DNA of 64,000 nt from Pseudomonas sp. TTU2014-080ASC (GTDB lineage Bacteria; Pseudomonadota; Gammaproteobacteria; Pseudomonadales; Pseudomonadaceae), in NCBI RefSeq assembly GCF_001446935.1, contig NZ_LKKK01000012.1:186001-250000 (forward strand), written 5' to 3'. Numbering within the stretch: the first letter of the stretch is position 1; every line of letters starts with the position of its first letter. Shown piece by piece: positions 35,655 to 46,127 of this stretch. The notes under the pieces were generated by a model. The model was not told the DNA's origin. It did not search any database and worked only from the letters and a program-made list of their open reading frames with translations. Position numbers and translations under genes: made by a program.

Positions 35655-37127
35655 ATGCCCCGTTTCAGTGAACAACAGCTCTATATCGGTGGCCGCTACG
35701 TAGCCGCCAGCAGTGGCGAAACCTTTGACAGCATCAACCCCGCTACCGGTGAAGTGTTGGGTAAAGTCCAACGCGCCACCCGTGAGGATGTGGATAAAGC
35801 CGTCGCCAGCGCTCAAGCCGGGCAAAAGGTCTGGGCCTCAATGACTGCCATGCAGCGCTCACGCATCCTGCGTAAAGCTGTGGACATCCTGCGCGAGCGC
35901 AACGATGAGCTGGCCGAGCTGGAAACCCTCGACACCGGCAAGCCACTCTCGGAAACCCGCTATGTGGATATCGTCACCGGCGCGGATGTACTGGAGTACT
36001 ACGCGGGCCTGATTCCGGCCATCGAGGGCGAACAAATCCCGCTGCGCGACACCAGCTTCGTCTACACCCGCCGCGAGCCGCTAGGCGTAGTTGCGGGTAT
36101 CGGCGCCTGGAACTACCCGATTCAGATCGCTATGTGGAAATCCGCCCCGGCACTGGCTGCTGGCAACGCGATGATCTTCAAGCCCAGCGAAGTCACTTCC
36201 CTGAGCGCGGTAAAGCTGGCTGAGATTTACACCGAAGCAGGCGTACCGGACGGCGTATTCAACGTGCTCACTGGCAGTGGCCGCGAGGTCGGCCAGTGGC
36301 TGACTGAACATCCTGGCATCGAGAAAGTCTCCTTCACCGGCGGCACGGTGACCGGCAAAAAAGTCATGGCCAGCGCCAGCAGCTCGACCCTGAAAGAAGT
36401 GACCATGGAGCTGGGCGGCAAATCGCCGCTGATCATCTTTGAAGATGCCGATCTGGACCGCGCCGCCGATATCGCCGTCATGGCCAACTTCTACAGCTCC
36501 GGCCAGGTCTGCACCAACGGCACCCGCGTGTTTGTGCCGCGCATGCTGCAAGCCCGTTTTGAAGCCAAGGTGCTGGAGCGGGTTAAACGCATCCGCCTCG
36601 GAGACCCGCTGGACGACGCCACCAACTTCGGCCCGCTGGTGAGTTTTGCTCACATGGAAAGCGTGCTCGGTTACATCGAAAAAGGCCGCGCTGAAGGTGC
36701 CCGTCTGCTGGTCGGCGGCCACCGCGTGACCGATGGCGAGTATGGCAAAGGCGCTTATGTGGCGCCGACTGTGTTCACCGATTGCCGTGACGAGATGACC
36801 ATCGTCCGCGAAGAGATCTTTGGTCCGGTGATGAGCATCCTCATCTATGACACGGAAGAAGAAGTCATCCGCCGCGCCAATGACACCGAATACGGCCTCG
36901 CTGCCGGTGTCGTCACCCGCGACGTAACCCGTGCCCATCGCGTGATCCATCAACTGGAAGCCGGTATTTGCTGGATCAACACCTGGGGCGAGTCGGCGGC
37001 GGAAATGCCGGTCGGCGGTTACAAACAATCCGGCGTTGGCCGCGAAAACGGCCTGGCCACCCTGACCCATTACACCCGCATCAAATCCGTTCAGGTCGAG
37101 CTGGGTGCTTACAACTCGGTGTTCTGA
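35655..37127 (+). CDS. betB: Betaine aldehyde dehydrogenase
   Basis: 490 aa. Oxidises betaine aldehyde to glycine betaine with NAD(P)+ in the cytoplasm. The general base is E252 ([11 protein letters not shown]) and the catalytic cysteine C286 ([10 protein letters not shown]), the same numbers as in the well-studied P. aeruginosa enzyme. The cofactor segment [20 protein letters not shown] is intact. It starts [20 protein letters not shown]. It lies 72 bases before betA and is very probably co-transcribed with it. Confidence 0.97.
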   Translation: MPRFSEQQLYIGGRYVAASSGETFDSINPATGEVLGKVQRATREDVDKAVASAQAGQKVWASMTAMQRSRILRKAVDILRERNDELAELETLDTGKPLSETRYVDIVTGADVLEYYAGLIPAIEGEQIPLRDTSFVYTRREPLGVVAGIGAWNYPIQIAMWKSAPALAAGNAMIFKPSEVTSLSAVKLAEIYTEAGVPDGVFNVLTGSGREVGQWLTEHPGIEKVSFTGGTVTGKKVMASASSSTLKEVTMELGGKSPLIIFEDADLDRAADIAVMANFYSSGQVCTNGTRVFVPRMLQARFEAKVLERVKRIRLGDPLDDATNFGPLVSFAHMESVLGYIEKGRAEGARLLVGGHRVTDGEYGKGAYVAPTVFTDCRDEMTIVREEIFGPVMSILIYDTEEEVIRRANDTEYGLAAGVVTRDVTRAHRVIHQLEAGICWINTWGESAAEMPVGGYKQSGVGRENGLATLTHYTRIKSVQVELGAYNSVF

Positions 37128-37199
37128 CTTCCTCATTCCAGCCCCGGCAACGGGGCTTGACTTGCTTTGCCCTCATTCAGGTCTGCAGTAGGTGGTTCC

Positions 37200-38888
37200 A
37201 TGACTCATGCGTTCGACTACATCATCATCGGTGCCGGCTCTGCCGGTAATGTGCTGGCCACCCGCCTGACCGAAGACGCCGACGTCAGTGTGCTGCTACT
37301 TGAGGCCGGCGGCCCGGATTACCGCCTCGACTTCCGTACCCAGATGCCTGCTGCCCTTGCTTATCCCCTGCAAGGCCGGCGCTACAACTGGGCTTATTTG
37401 ACCGACCCGGAACCCTATATGAACAACCGCCGCATGGAATGCGGGCGCGGCAAAGGCTTGGGCGGCTCATCGCTGATCAACGGCATGTGCTACATCCGCG
37501 GCAACGCCATGGATTACGACGGCTGGGCGCGACTTAAAGGGCTGGAAGACTGGAGCTATCTGGACTGCCTGCCGTACTTCCGCAAAGCTGAAACCCGCGA
37601 CATCGGCCCCAACGACTACCACGGCGGCGACGGCCCGGTGAGCGTGACCACGCCAAAGAACGGCAACAACCCGCTGTTTCACGCCATGATTGAAGCCGGT
37701 GTGCAAGCCGGTTTCCCCCGCACCGACGACCTTAACGGTTACCAGCAGGAAGGCTTCGGCCCGATGGACCGCACCGTCACCCCGCAAGGCCGCCGCGCAG
37801 CAACAGGCCGAGGTTATCTCGATCAGGCCCGCCAGCGTCCCAATCTGACCATCGTCACCCACGCTCTGACCGACCGCATTCTGTTCAGCGGCAAGCGCGC
37901 CATTGGCGTGGCCTACCTGCTGGGCAACGACAACACCCTGCATACCACCCACGCTCAGCGTGAGGTGATCGTCTGTGGCGGTGCGATTGCCTCACCGCAA
38001 GTTCTGCAACGCTCCGGCGTTGGCCCGGCAGACCTGCTGCGTTCACTGGACATCCCCGTGGTGCATGACCTGCCCGGTGTTGGCCAAAACCTGCAAGACC
38101 ACTTGGAGCTGTATCAGCAATACGCCTGCAAGGAGCCGGTCTCCATTTACCCGGCCACCAAGTGGTGGAATCAGCCTGCCATCGGCGCGCAGTGGCTGTT
38201 CTTCGGCACAGGTCTGGGCGCCAGCAACCAGTTTGAAGCCGGTGGTTTTATCCGCACCCGCCCGGAGTTTGAGTGGCCCAATATTCAGTACCACTTCCTC
38301 CCGGTAGCGATTAACTACAACGGCAGTAAAGGTGTACAGGAACACGGCTTTCAGGCACACATGGGCTCCATGCGCTCACCAAGCCGTGGCCGTATTCAGA
38401 TTAAATCGAAAGACCCGCGCCAACACCCGAGCATCCTCTTCAACTACATGTCCACCGAGCAGGACTGGCAGGAGTTCCGTGACGGCATCCGTATCACCCG
38501 CGAAATCATGGCCCAACCAGCGCTGGACCCTTACCGTGGCCGCGAGCTGAGCCCAGGCCTGCACGCTCAGAGCGATGCCGAGCTGGATACCTTTATCCGC
38601 GAACACGCGGAAACCGCCTATCACCCGTCCTGCTCCTGCAAGATGGGCGAAGATGACATGGCAGTGGTCGATGGCCAGGGCCGTGTGCATGGCATGCAGG
38701 GACTACGCGTGGTGGATGCGTCGATCATGCCGATCATCGTCACCGGCAACCTCAACGCCCCGACCATCATGATGGCCGAGAAAATCGCTGACAAAATCCG
38801 GGGCCGCACACCGCTGCCACGCAGCACCGCCCCGTATTACAAAGCCAACGGTGCGCCGGTGCGCGGCACGCCATTGCGCCGCATCTGA
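37200..38888 (+). CDS. betA: Choline dehydrogenase
   Basis: 562 aa GMC oxidoreductase that oxidises choline to betaine aldehyde, membrane-associated and linked to the respiratory chain. The FAD motif is [23 protein letters not shown] signatures [20 protein letters not shown] and [20 protein letters not shown] are present, and the active-site His/Asn region is HPSCSCKMG with [16 protein letters not shown]. The ATG at 37200 gives the family N-terminus; 37167 would add 11 residues. No betT choline carrier follows, unlike the layout in some Pseudomonas. Confidence 0.96.
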   Translation: MTHAFDYIIIGAGSAGNVLATRLTEDADVSVLLLEAGGPDYRLDFRTQMPAALAYPLQGRRYNWAYLTDPEPYMNNRRMECGRGKGLGGSSLINGMCYIRGNAMDYDGWARLKGLEDWSYLDCLPYFRKAETRDIGPNDYHGGDGPVSVTTPKNGNNPLFHAMIEAGVQAGFPRTDDLNGYQQEGFGPMDRTVTPQGRRAATGRGYLDQARQRPNLTIVTHALTDRILFSGKRAIGVAYLLGNDNTLHTTHAQREVIVCGGAIASPQVLQRSGVGPADLLRSLDIPVVHDLPGVGQNLQDHLELYQQYACKEPVSIYPATKWWNQPAIGAQWLFFGTGLGASNQFEAGGFIRTRPEFEWPNIQYHFLPVAINYNGSKGVQEHGFQAHMGSMRSPSRGRIQIKSKDPRQHPSILFNYMSTEQDWQEFRDGIRITREIMAQPALDPYRGRELSPGLHAQSDAELDTFIREHAETAYHPSCSCKMGEDDMAVVDGQGRVHGMQGLRVVDASIMPIIVTGNLNAPTIMMAEKIADKIRGRTPLPRSTAPYYKANGAPVRGTPLRRI

Positions 38889-38900
38889 GCAGCTCATTCT

Positions 38901-38964
38901 GCGCGGCTAAAGCCGCTCCCGCAGGGCTGTACACACCTTGTAGGAGCGACTTCAGTCGCGAACA
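38901..38964. repeat. REP-like doublet between betA and argS
   Basis: GCGCGGCTAAAGCCGCTCCC (38901-38920) and TGTAGGAGCGACTTCAGTCG (38939-38958) form a head-to-head pair of Pseudomonas REP-type hairpins. The second has the widespread TGTAGGAGCGA...GCGAA form. Together with the doublet at 35433 they bracket betBA. Confidence 0.8.
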
Positions 38965-39109
38965 CTCAGTCCCGGATCAGCGTTGACAGACGCCCACTGG
39001 CCGGAACCCTCTACGTGCAGCTTGAAGCCACCGCCCAAGGCCGTCGATAATGCCCAGTTTTCAACCAGCGCATTGCGCGCCGCCGCCCAAACGGCCGACT
39101 GAGCAGACC

Positions 39110-40849
39110 ATGAAAGACACTATTCGCCACCTGATCCAGCAAGCCCTGACCCGCCTTACTGCCGAAGGCGTGCTGCCTGAAGGCCTGAGCCCGGCCATTC
39201 AGGTGGAGAACACCAAGGACAAGACCCACGGTGACTTCGCCAGCAACATCGCCATGATGTTGTCCAAGCAGGCGGGCATGAAGCCACGTGATCTGGCCGA
39301 AAAACTGATTGCCGCGCTGCCTGCTGACGAGCAGATCAGCAAAGTGGAAATCGCCGGCCCCGGCTTCCTTAACTTCTATCAAAACACCCAAGCCCTGGCG
39401 GCTCGTCTTGATGGCTACCTGGCTGACGCCAAGCTCGGCGTGCGCAAAGCTGGCGCGGCGCAGAAAGTGGTTATCGACCTGTCCTCGCCGAACCTGGCCA
39501 AAGAAATGCACGTCGGCCACCTGCGCTCCACCATCATCGGTGACGGCGTTGCCCGCGTGCTGGAATTCCTTGGCGACGACGTTATCCGCCAGAACCACGT
39601 TGGCGACTGGGGTACCCAGTTCGGCATGCTGCTGGCCTTTATGGAAGCCAACCCGGAAGCCGCCGAAAGCGAGCTGTCCGATCTGGAAGGCTTCTACCGC
39701 GCGGCCAAAAAGCGCTTTGACGAATCCCCGGAGTTTGCCGACCGCGCCCGTGAGCTGGTGGTTGAACTGCAAGCCGGTGATGAGAAGTGCCTGGCCCTGT
39801 GGAACCGCTTCAACGACATTTCCCTGTCCCACTGCCAGCAGGTATACGACCTGCTCGGCGTGAAGCTGTCGATGGCCGACGTTAAGGGCGAAAGCGCTTA
39901 CAACGACGACCTGCCGGGCATTGTTGAAGCTCTGCGCGAGAAAGGCTTGCTGACCGAAGACAACGGCGCGCAGTGCGTCTTCCTCGAAGAATTCAAAAAC
40001 GCCGAAGGCAACCCGCTGCCGGTGATCGTGCAAAAGGCCGGTGGCGGCTATCTGTACGCCACCACCGACCTCGCTGCCATGCGCTACCGCAGCCAGCAGC
40101 TGCATGCTGACCGCGCCCTGTACTTTGTTGACCAGCGCCAGGCCCTGCACTTCCAGATGGCCTTTGAAGTCGCTCGCCGCGCGGGCTTCGTCCACCCGGA
40201 AATGCAACTGGAACACATGGGCTTCGGCACCATGAACGGCCCGGACGGTCGTCCGTTCAAAACCCGCGACGGTGGCACGGTCAAACTGATCGACCTGCTG
40301 ATCGAAGCCGAAGAACGCGCCTACAACCTGGTCAAAGGCAAAAACCCGGACCTGAGCGAAGACGAACAGCGCCAGATTGGCCGTGCTGTGGGCATCTCGG
40401 CGGTGAAATACGCCGACCTGTCCAAGCACCGCACCAGCGACTACAGCTTCAACTTCGAGCTGATGCTCAGCTTCGAAGGCAACACCGCGCCGTACCTGCT
40501 CTACGCCTACACCCGCGTAGCCAGCGTATTCCGCAAACTGGGCAAGAGCTTTGATCAGATCGAAGGCCAACTGAACCTTCAAGCGCCACAAGAGATCGAA
40601 CTGGGTGCCAAGCTGGCGCAGTTCTCTGAAGTGCTCAATGGTGTCGCCGACAAAGGCGTCCCTCATTTGCTCTGTGCCTACCTGTATGATCTCGCCGGGC
40701 TGTTCTCCAGCTTCTACGAGCACTGCCCGATCCTCACCGCTGAAGACCCGGCCACTCAGCAAAGCCGCCTGCGCCTGGCTGCACTGACCGGTCGCACCCT
40801 GAAGCAGGGCTTGCAGCTGCTGGGTCTGGAAACTCTGGAGCGCATGTAA
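39110..40849 (+). CDS. argS: Arginyl-tRNA synthetase
   Basis: 579 aa class I synthetase that charges tRNA-Arg. The HIGH-type site is [20 protein letters not shown], with Lys before it as in ArgRS. The C-terminal DALR anticodon domain starts near [20 protein letters not shown] and ends [10 protein letters not shown]. The start [20 protein letters not shown] at 39110 is preferred over upstream 39050, which would add 20 non-family residues. The next gene starts directly after its stop, as in other Pseudomonas. Confidence 0.97.
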   Translation: MKDTIRHLIQQALTRLTAEGVLPEGLSPAIQVENTKDKTHGDFASNIAMMLSKQAGMKPRDLAEKLIAALPADEQISKVEIAGPGFLNFYQNTQALAARLDGYLADAKLGVRKAGAAQKVVIDLSSPNLAKEMHVGHLRSTIIGDGVARVLEFLGDDVIRQNHVGDWGTQFGMLLAFMEANPEAAESELSDLEGFYRAAKKRFDESPEFADRARELVVELQAGDEKCLALWNRFNDISLSHCQQVYDLLGVKLSMADVKGESAYNDDLPGIVEALREKGLLTEDNGAQCVFLEEFKNAEGNPLPVIVQKAGGGYLYATTDLAAMRYRSQQLHADRALYFVDQRQALHFQMAFEVARRAGFVHPEMQLEHMGFGTMNGPDGRPFKTRDGGTVKLIDLLIEAEERAYNLVKGKNPDLSEDEQRQIGRAVGISAVKYADLSKHRTSDYSFNFELMLSFEGNTAPYLLYAYTRVASVFRKLGKSFDQIEGQLNLQAPQEIELGAKLAQFSEVLNGVADKGVPHLLCAYLYDLAGLFSSFYEHCPILTAEDPATQQSRLRLAALTGRTLKQGLQLLGLETLERM

Positions 40850-41533
40850 GTGGCAGCCAAGAAGAAACCTGCACCCAAGCGAGGCGCAAGTCGTTACCAG
40901 CCTCCGGCGAAAAAGCCGGTCCCGGGCTGGTTCTGGCTGGTCTGCGGCCTGGTTATTGGTGGCTTCATGGTCTTTCTGTTCAGTCTGGAACCAGGCAAGG
41001 ACGACATCAAACGCGAGCGGCCTGATCAGGGCCGTAACGCGCAAGCGGCCAAGCCAGCCAAACCCGAGCCGAAGGAACCGGCCAAGCCAAAATATGACTT
41101 CTACACACTGCTGCCGGAGTCGGAAGTCATCCTGCCGCCGCAGGCGATCGAGCCAACGCCACCACCGAAGAAACCGGAACAAAAGCCGGTAACGCCGGAG
41201 GAGGCCAAGAAGATCGACGAAGCCCGCGCACTGGCAGCCCTGAGCGGCCAGACTCCGCCACCGCCGCCTGTTGTGGCCAAAGGCCCGGTCACCTCGCAGT
41301 TCTTCCTGCAGGCCGGATCGTTCCGCCGCAAAGACGACGCAAACAACCTGCGCGCCCAGCTGATTCTGCTGGGTCAGAACGTGCAGGTGGAGTCAGGCAC
41401 CGTACGCGATGAAACCTGGTACCGGGTGATGGTCGGCCCGTTCGCCAGTCGCGAGCAGCTGGGTCAGGCACAAAAATCCCTGGCAGCCAGCGGCTACAGC
41501 AACTTGTTGTTACAGCAGCGCCAAGTCCAGTAA
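40850..41533 (+). CDS. SPOR-domain cell-division-type protein (FtsN-like)
   Basis: 227 aa with a GTG start at 40850, directly after the argS stop. Basic N-terminus, then a single membrane helix (GWFWLVCGLVIGGFMVFLFS, residues 26-45). A Pro/Lys-rich periplasmic linker follows, then the SPOR peptidoglycan-binding domain in the last 80 residues (QFFLQAGSFRRKDDANNLRA; YRVMVGPFASREQLGQAQKS). It probably binds denuded septal glycan. Between argS and hslV as in P. aeruginosa (PA5052); whether it is the functional FtsN is not settled by sequence. Confidence 0.88.
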   Translation: MAAKKKPAPKRGASRYQPPAKKPVPGWFWLVCGLVIGGFMVFLFSLEPGKDDIKRERPDQGRNAQAAKPAKPEPKEPAKPKYDFYTLLPESEVILPPQAIEPTPPPKKPEQKPVTPEEAKKIDEARALAALSGQTPPPPPVVAKGPVTSQFFLQAGSFRRKDDANNLRAQLILLGQNVQVESGTVRDETWYRVMVGPFASREQLGQAQKSLAASGYSNLLLQQRQVQ

Positions 41534-41588
41534 AGCCAGGCCCTGCGCGCATTTACGCGACATTTTGTCGGAGTATCTGCGCCCAGGG

Positions 41589-41615
41589 CTTGAAGCTTCC
41601 CCCTCGCGCCCCAAT
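41589..41615 (+). promoter_or_regulatory. Sigma-32 type heat-shock promoter for hslVU
   Basis: CTTGAA (41589-41594), 14 bases, then CCCCAAT (41609-41615) closely matches the heat-shock consensus CTTGAA...CCCCAT. It lies 47 bases upstream of the hslV start. HslVU induction by RpoH is established in proteobacteria. Confidence 0.72.
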
Positions 41616-41662
41616 CTCTTGCACATCAGGCACTTTCGCCTCGCTGCGTGGAGATTTCCCCC

Positions 41663-42193
41663 TTGACCACCATCGTTTCTGTCCGCCGTAACGGCAAAGT
41701 CGTCATGGGCGGCGACGGCCAGGTTTCCCTCGGCAATACCGTGATGAAAGGCAACGCGAAAAAGGTTCGCCGCCTGTACCACGGCAAGGTTCTGGCAGGA
41801 TTTGCCGGTGCCACCGCAGACGCCTTCACTCTCTTCGAACGCTTTGAAGCACAACTGGAAAAACACCAGGGCCATTTGGTTCGTGCAGCAGTTGAGCTGG
41901 CCAAAGACTGGCGCACCGACCGCTCCCTGAGCCGCCTTGAAGCCATGCTGGCAGTCGCCAACAAAGACGCCTCGCTGATCATTACCGGCAACGGCGATGT
42001 GGTCGAACCCGAACACGGCCTGATCGCCATGGGCTCCGGTGGTGGCTACGCCCAGGCCGCAGCCATAGCACTGCTGCAGAAGACCGATCTGAGCGCCCGT
42101 GAAATCACTGAAACGGCACTGAACATTGCCGGTTCCATCTGTGTCTTTACTAATCAGAACCTGACAATTGAGGAAGAAGACTGCGCTGAGTAA
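41663..42193 (+). CDS. hslV: ATP-dependent protease subunit HslV
   Basis: 176 aa proteolytic subunit of the HslVU (ClpQY) protease. Start is TTG at 41663 with GGAG nine bases upstream, giving (f)[20 protein letters not shown]; after Met removal the N-terminal threonine is the nucleophile. An in-frame GTG at 41648 would bury that threonine, so it is rejected. Family blocks [20 protein letters not shown] and [19 protein letters not shown] are intact. hslU follows after 25 bases. Confidence 0.96.
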   Translation: MTTIVSVRRNGKVVMGGDGQVSLGNTVMKGNAKKVRRLYHGKVLAGFAGATADAFTLFERFEAQLEKHQGHLVRAAVELAKDWRTDRSLSRLEAMLAVANKDASLIITGNGDVVEPEHGLIAMGSGGGYAQAAAIALLQKTDLSAREITETALNIAGSICVFTNQNLTIEEEDCAE

Positions 42194-42218
42194 GCGCAGT
42201 CGCTTCGGAGTACCCTGC

Positions 42219-43556
42219 ATGTCCATGACGCCCCGCGAGATCGTCCACGAACTTAACCGCCATATCATCGGCCAGGACGACGCCAAACGCGCCGTTGCTA
42301 TCGCCCTGCGCAACCGCTGGCGGCGTATGCAGCTGCCAGTTGAGCTGCGCGCTGAAGTGACCCCAAAAAACATCCTGATGATCGGCCCGACCGGCGTCGG
42401 TAAAACCGAAATCGCCCGTCGCCTGGCCAAGCTGGCCAACGCCCCGTTCATCAAGGTAGAAGCCACCAAGTTCACCGAAGTGGGCTACGTGGGCCGTGAC
42501 GTTGAATCCATCATCCGCGATCTGGCAGATGCCGCGATCAAGATGCTGCGCGAGCAGGAAATCGTCAAAGTCGGCCACCGTGCCGATGATGCTGCCGAAG
42601 AGCGCATCCTCGATGCCCTGCTACCGCCAGCCCGCACCTTTGGTGAAGAAGCCAGCACCCCGACCGATTCCAACACCCGTCAGCTGTTCCGCAAGCGCCT
42701 GCGCGAAGGCCAGCTGGATGACAAGGAAATCGACATCGAAGTGGCTGATGCACCGATCGGCGTTGAAATCATGACCCCGCCGGGCATGGAAGAAATGACC
42801 AGCCAGCTACAGAACCTGTTTGCCAACATGGGCAAAGGCAAGACCAAGACGCGCAAGCTGAAAGTCAAAGACGCCTTCAAGATGATCCGCGACGAAGAAG
42901 CCGCGCGTCTGGTCAACGAAGAAGAGCTGAAAGCACGCGCCCTGGAAGCGGTTGAGCAGAACGGCATCGTCTTCATCGACGAGATCGACAAAGTCGCCAA
43001 GCGCGCCAACGCTGGCGGTGCCGACGTGTCCCGCGAAGGCGTGCAGCGTGACCTGCTGCCGCTGATTGAAGGCTGCACCGTCAACACCAAGCTGGGCATG
43101 GTCAAAACTGATCACATCCTGTTTATCGCCTCCGGCGCGTTCCACCTGAGCAAGCCGAGCGATCTGGTGCCGGAGCTGCAAGGCCGCCTGCCAATCCGCG
43201 TCGAACTCAAAGCCCTGTCGCCGGAAGACTTCGAGCGCATTCTCAGCGAGCCGCACGCATCGCTGACTGAGCAATACGCTGCGCTGCTGAAAACCGAAGG
43301 CCTGGACATCGAGTTTACTGCCGACGGCATCAAGCGCATCGCCGAAATCGCCTGGCAGGTCAACGAGAAGACCGAAAACATCGGTGCCCGCCGCTTGCAC
43401 ACTCTGCTTGAGCGCCTGCTGGAAGAAGTGTCTTTCAGCGCCGGCGATCTGGCCGGTCAGCAGAATGGCGAAGCGATTAAGATCGACGCTGCCTACGTCA
43501 ACAGCCATCTGGGCGAGTTGGCGCAGGACGAAGACCTGTCCCGCTACATCCTGTAA
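42219..43556 (+). CDS. hslU: HslU AAA+ ATPase, unfoldase of HslVU
   Basis: 445 aa. Walker A is [18 protein letters not shown] and Walker [15 protein letters not shown]. The pore segment [11 protein letters not shown], the I domain in the middle (from DAADERI-type residues to the [11 protein letters not shown] segment) and the C-terminal [16 protein letters not shown] plus the extreme tail DLSRYIL that inserts into HslV are all present. GGAG eight bases before 42219 sets the start at [20 protein letters not shown]. Confidence 0.97.
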   Translation: MSMTPREIVHELNRHIIGQDDAKRAVAIALRNRWRRMQLPVELRAEVTPKNILMIGPTGVGKTEIARRLAKLANAPFIKVEATKFTEVGYVGRDVESIIRDLADAAIKMLREQEIVKVGHRADDAAEERILDALLPPARTFGEEASTPTDSNTRQLFRKRLREGQLDDKEIDIEVADAPIGVEIMTPPGMEEMTSQLQNLFANMGKGKTKTRKLKVKDAFKMIRDEEAARLVNEEELKARALEAVEQNGIVFIDEIDKVAKRANAGGADVSREGVQRDLLPLIEGCTVNTKLGMVKTDHILFIASGAFHLSKPSDLVPELQGRLPIRVELKALSPEDFERILSEPHASLTEQYAALLKTEGLDIEFTADGIKRIAEIAWQVNEKTENIGARRLHTLLERLLEEVSFSAGDLAGQQNGEAIKIDAAYVNSHLGELAQDEDLSRYIL

Positions 43557-43568
43557 CTCCCCCCGCCC

Positions 43569-43590
43569 GCCTGGCGTATATGCGCCAGGC
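43569..43590 (+). terminator. Hairpin after hslU
   Basis: Perfect 8-bp stem GCCTGGCG / CGCCAGGC with a 6-base loop in the 55-base gap between hslU and the DUF971 gene. No T run, so it may attenuate or stabilise rather than end transcription. Confidence 0.45.
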
Positions 43591-43611
43591 GCGGCCTTAA
43601 CGGATAACGCC

Positions 43612-43986
43612 ATGCGTACGCCAACCGCCATCAAACTGCGCAAAGCTTCAAAAACCTTGGAGCTGCAATACGGCGCAAACGAGCTCTACAGCCTGCCTGC
43701 AGAGTTTCTCCGAGTGCATTCACCTTCAGCGGAAGTGCAAGGCCACGGCAACCCGATTCTGCAAACCGGCAAGCTCAATGTCGGCCTGGTGGCAATCGAG
43801 CCTGCGGGTAATTACGCCCTCAAACTGACCTTTGATGACGGCCACGACAGCGGCCTGTTCACCTGGGACTATCTCGAGCAACTGTGCCTGCGTCAGGATG
43901 AACTCTGGCAGCAGTACCTTGATGCGCTAGCCGCTGCGGGCAAATCCCGAGACCCCAGCGAGAGTGTCGTCCGGCTGATGCTGTAA
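43612..43986 (+). CDS. DUF971 protein (gamma-butyrobetaine-hydroxylase-like N-terminal domain)
   Basis: 124 aa. The sequence KLRKASKTLELQYGANELYS, then LPAEFLRVHSPSAEV and YALKLTFDDGHDSGLFTWDY, matches the DUF971 fold also found as the N-terminal domain of gamma-butyrobetaine hydroxylase. In bacteria some members act in iron-sulfur cluster insertion, but this one is uncharacterised. The same gene follows hslU in P. aeruginosa. The start is the first ATG outside hslU. Confidence 0.88.
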   Translation: MRTPTAIKLRKASKTLELQYGANELYSLPAEFLRVHSPSAEVQGHGNPILQTGKLNVGLVAIEPAGNYALKLTFDDGHDSGLFTWDYLEQLCLRQDELWQQYLDALAAAGKSRDPSESVVRLML

Positions 43987-44083
43987 CCGTCCGATCTACG
44001 ACCTGCCCCTGCCTCCACCCACCAAACCGTCTATCTCGCCGCTTGCGCAGTTAGAGCGCATTTTCTAATCCTTGTCGGCATAC

Positions 44084-44099
44084 TGGCGACACATTCGCT
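44084..44099 (+). promoter_or_regulatory. Candidate sigma-54 promoter of phaC1
   Basis: TGGCGACACATTCGCT has the GG-N10-GC spacing and most bases of the -24/-12 consensus (TGGCAC...TTGC), with TCGC instead of TTGC. Sigma-54-dependent transcription of phaC1 is reported in some Pseudomonas. It lies about 225 bases upstream of the start, so this is a tentative call. Confidence 0.35.
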
Positions 44100-44216
44100 G
44101 TTTTTGCCCACCATCTTTCGCAAATTCGCAAAGTCGGGTAAACAAGCAGTCAGATGTTATCGCAGCACAGCCCATGCGCTCGCGGTAAGGATCGCGGAAC
44201 CTTCAGCACCCCAAAT

Positions 44217-44253
44217 CTGTAAGAAAGGGACGCCCGAATAGGCGCGCTTACAG
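44217..44253 (+). other. Hairpin in the phaC1 leader
   Basis: CTGTAAG / CTTACAG outer stem and CGCC / GGCG inner stem fold a 37-base hairpin, 70 bases before the phaC1 start. It could influence phaC1 translation or end upstream transcription. The rest of the 336-bp gap holds AT-rich GTTGCTATACATC near 44289, a possible -10 region. Confidence 0.45.
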
Positions 44254-44322
44254 AGCATTGTTTGGTACTGATCGTGCATAGCATTTGGTTGCTATACATC
44301 CCAGGACAGTGGAGCGTTGCAG

Positions 44323-46002
44323 ATGCCTAATAAGAATAATGAAGACCTGAAACACCAAGCCTCCGAAAACACCCTTGGCCTCAACCCGGTCATTGGGATC
44401 CAGGGCAAAGACCTGCTCAGCTCGGCCCGCACCGTACTGACCCAGGCTATTCGCCAACCCTTGCACAGCGCCAAGCACCTGACCCGCTTCGGGATGGAAG
44501 TCAAAGACGTCCTGCTCGGCCAATCCGATCTTGCTCCATCAGAAGGCGATCGCCGTTTCAGTGATCCAGCCTGGAGCCAGAACCCGCTGTACAAGCGTTA
44601 CCTGCAGACCTACCTGGCCTGGCGCAAAGAGCTGCACAGCTGGATCGAAGAGAGCAACCTCTCTGAGCAAGATGCCAGCCGCGGCCACTTTGTGGTCAAC
44701 CTGATGACCGAAGCCATGTCGCCGAGCAACACCCTGGCCAACCCGGCAGCGGTTAAACGCTTCTTCGAAACCGGTGGTAAGAGCCTGCTTGACGGCCTGT
44801 CTCACCTGGCCAAAGACCTCGTGCACAACGGCGGCATGCCCAGCCAGGTCAATATGAATGCCTTTGAAGTCGGCAAGAACCTGGCCACCACCGATGGCGC
44901 AGTGATCTTCCGCAACGATGTGCTGGAGCTGATTCAGTACAAGCCGATCACCGAGCAGGTGCATGAACGCCCGCTGCTGGTGGTGCCCCCGCAGATCAAC
45001 AAGTTCTACGTCTTCGACCTGTCGCCGGAAAAGAGCGTCGCCCGCTTCCTGCTGCGCAACGGCATTCAGACCTTTGTGGTGAGCTGGCGCAACCCAACCA
45101 AAGCGCACCGCGAATGGGGCCTGTCCACCTACATTGAAGCGCTTAAAGAAGCCATCAACGTCGTCTGCGCCCTCACCGGCAGCAAAGACATCAACATGCT
45201 CGGTGCCTGCTCCGGCGGCCTCACCACCACCTCGCTGCTGGGCCATTACGCTGCACTGGGTGAAAACAAGGTCAACTCACTGACCCTGTTAGTCAGCGTG
45301 CTGGATTATCGCCTGGAGACTGATGTTGCCCTGTTTGCCGACGAGAAGAGCCTGGAGCTGGCCAAACGCCGCTCCTACCAGGCAGGCGTATTGGAAGGCC
45401 GCGACATGGCCAAAGTCTTCGCCTGGATGCGCCCGAACGACCTGATCTGGAATTACTGGGTCAACAATTACCTGCTCGGCAACGAGCCGCCGGTGTTCGA
45501 CATTCTCTACTGGAACAACGACACCACACGCCTGCCCGCTGCCCTGCACGGCGAATTTATCGAGATGTTCAAGACCAACCCGCTGCTGCGCCCCGGCGCG
45601 CTTGAAGTGTGCGGTACGCCGGTGGATATCAAGCAGGTCACCTGTGATCTGTACTGCGTGGCAGGCACCACTGACCACATCACGCCTTGGGATGCTTGCT
45701 ACAAGTCAGCGCGCCTGTTTGGCGGCAAAGTCGACTTCATCCTGTCCAACAGCGGACATATCCAGAGCATCCTCAATCCTCCGGGCAACCCCAAAGCGCG
45801 CTACATGACCAACAGCGAGCTGCCGGAGGACCCGAAAGACTGGCAAGCCAGCGCCACCAAACACACCGACTCCTGGTGGCTGCATTGGCAAAACTGGCTG
45901 TCCGAGCGTTCAGGAGCCAACAAGAAGGCACCAAGCCAATTGGGCAGTAAAAAATTCCCGGCAGGCGAAGCTGCGCCGGGCACCTACGTTCACGAGCGAT
46001 AA
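44323..46002 (+). CDS. phaC1: Class II poly(3-hydroxyalkanoate) synthase 1
   Basis: 559 aa, the exact usual PhaC1 length. Polymerises medium-chain 3-hydroxyacyl-CoA into storage polyester on granules. Lipase-like box GACSGG with the catalytic cysteine at C296; the catalytic Asp region is CVAGTTDHITPWDA and the His region LSNSGHIQSILNPPGNPKA. N-terminal block FTRFGM-type HLTRFGMEVKDVLLGQSDL fits class II. GGAG eight bases before the ATG at 44323. No phaC2 follows phaZ in this window. Confidence 0.97.
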   Translation: MPNKNNEDLKHQASENTLGLNPVIGIQGKDLLSSARTVLTQAIRQPLHSAKHLTRFGMEVKDVLLGQSDLAPSEGDRRFSDPAWSQNPLYKRYLQTYLAWRKELHSWIEESNLSEQDASRGHFVVNLMTEAMSPSNTLANPAAVKRFFETGGKSLLDGLSHLAKDLVHNGGMPSQVNMNAFEVGKNLATTDGAVIFRNDVLELIQYKPITEQVHERPLLVVPPQINKFYVFDLSPEKSVARFLLRNGIQTFVVSWRNPTKAHREWGLSTYIEALKEAINVVCALTGSKDINMLGACSGGLTTTSLLGHYAALGENKVNSLTLLVSVLDYRLETDVALFADEKSLELAKRRSYQAGVLEGRDMAKVFAWMRPNDLIWNYWVNNYLLGNEPPVFDILYWNNDTTRLPAALHGEFIEMFKTNPLLRPGALEVCGTPVDIKQVTCDLYCVAGTTDHITPWDACYKSARLFGGKVDFILSNSGHIQSILNPPGNPKARYMTNSELPEDPKDWQASATKHTDSWWLHWQNWLSERSGANKKAPSQLGSKKFPAGEAAPGTYVHER

Positions 46003-46023
46003 ACCGCACCTGCGGGTGCACAA

Positions 46024-46051
46024 CCTGCCCTGCAGGCAACTGCCGGGCAGG
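46024..46051 (+). terminator. Hairpin between phaC1 and phaZ
   Basis: CCTGCCC / GGGCAGG 7-bp stem with a 14-base loop that itself contains TGCAGGCA. Placed 22 bases after phaC1, it may partly reduce read-through to phaZ. Confidence 0.5.
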
Positions 46052-46127
46052 CCGCTTTACCGGCCATCAATCTGACGGATAAACCGCCGGATACAGGTCC
46101 AGCGTTTCAACAGATAGGGCTTTGCGC

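Noticed and set aside
38980-39049. Frame ending [15 protein letters not shown] before argS, as a remnant of an upstream gene
   Set aside because: Too short and not recognisably PriA or any other known argS neighbour; cannot be supported.
39011-41182. 723-codon open frame on the minus strand opposite argS
   Set aside because: It is the antisense shadow of argS and the SPOR gene; the plus-strand products are clear family members and the shadow has no recognisable motif.
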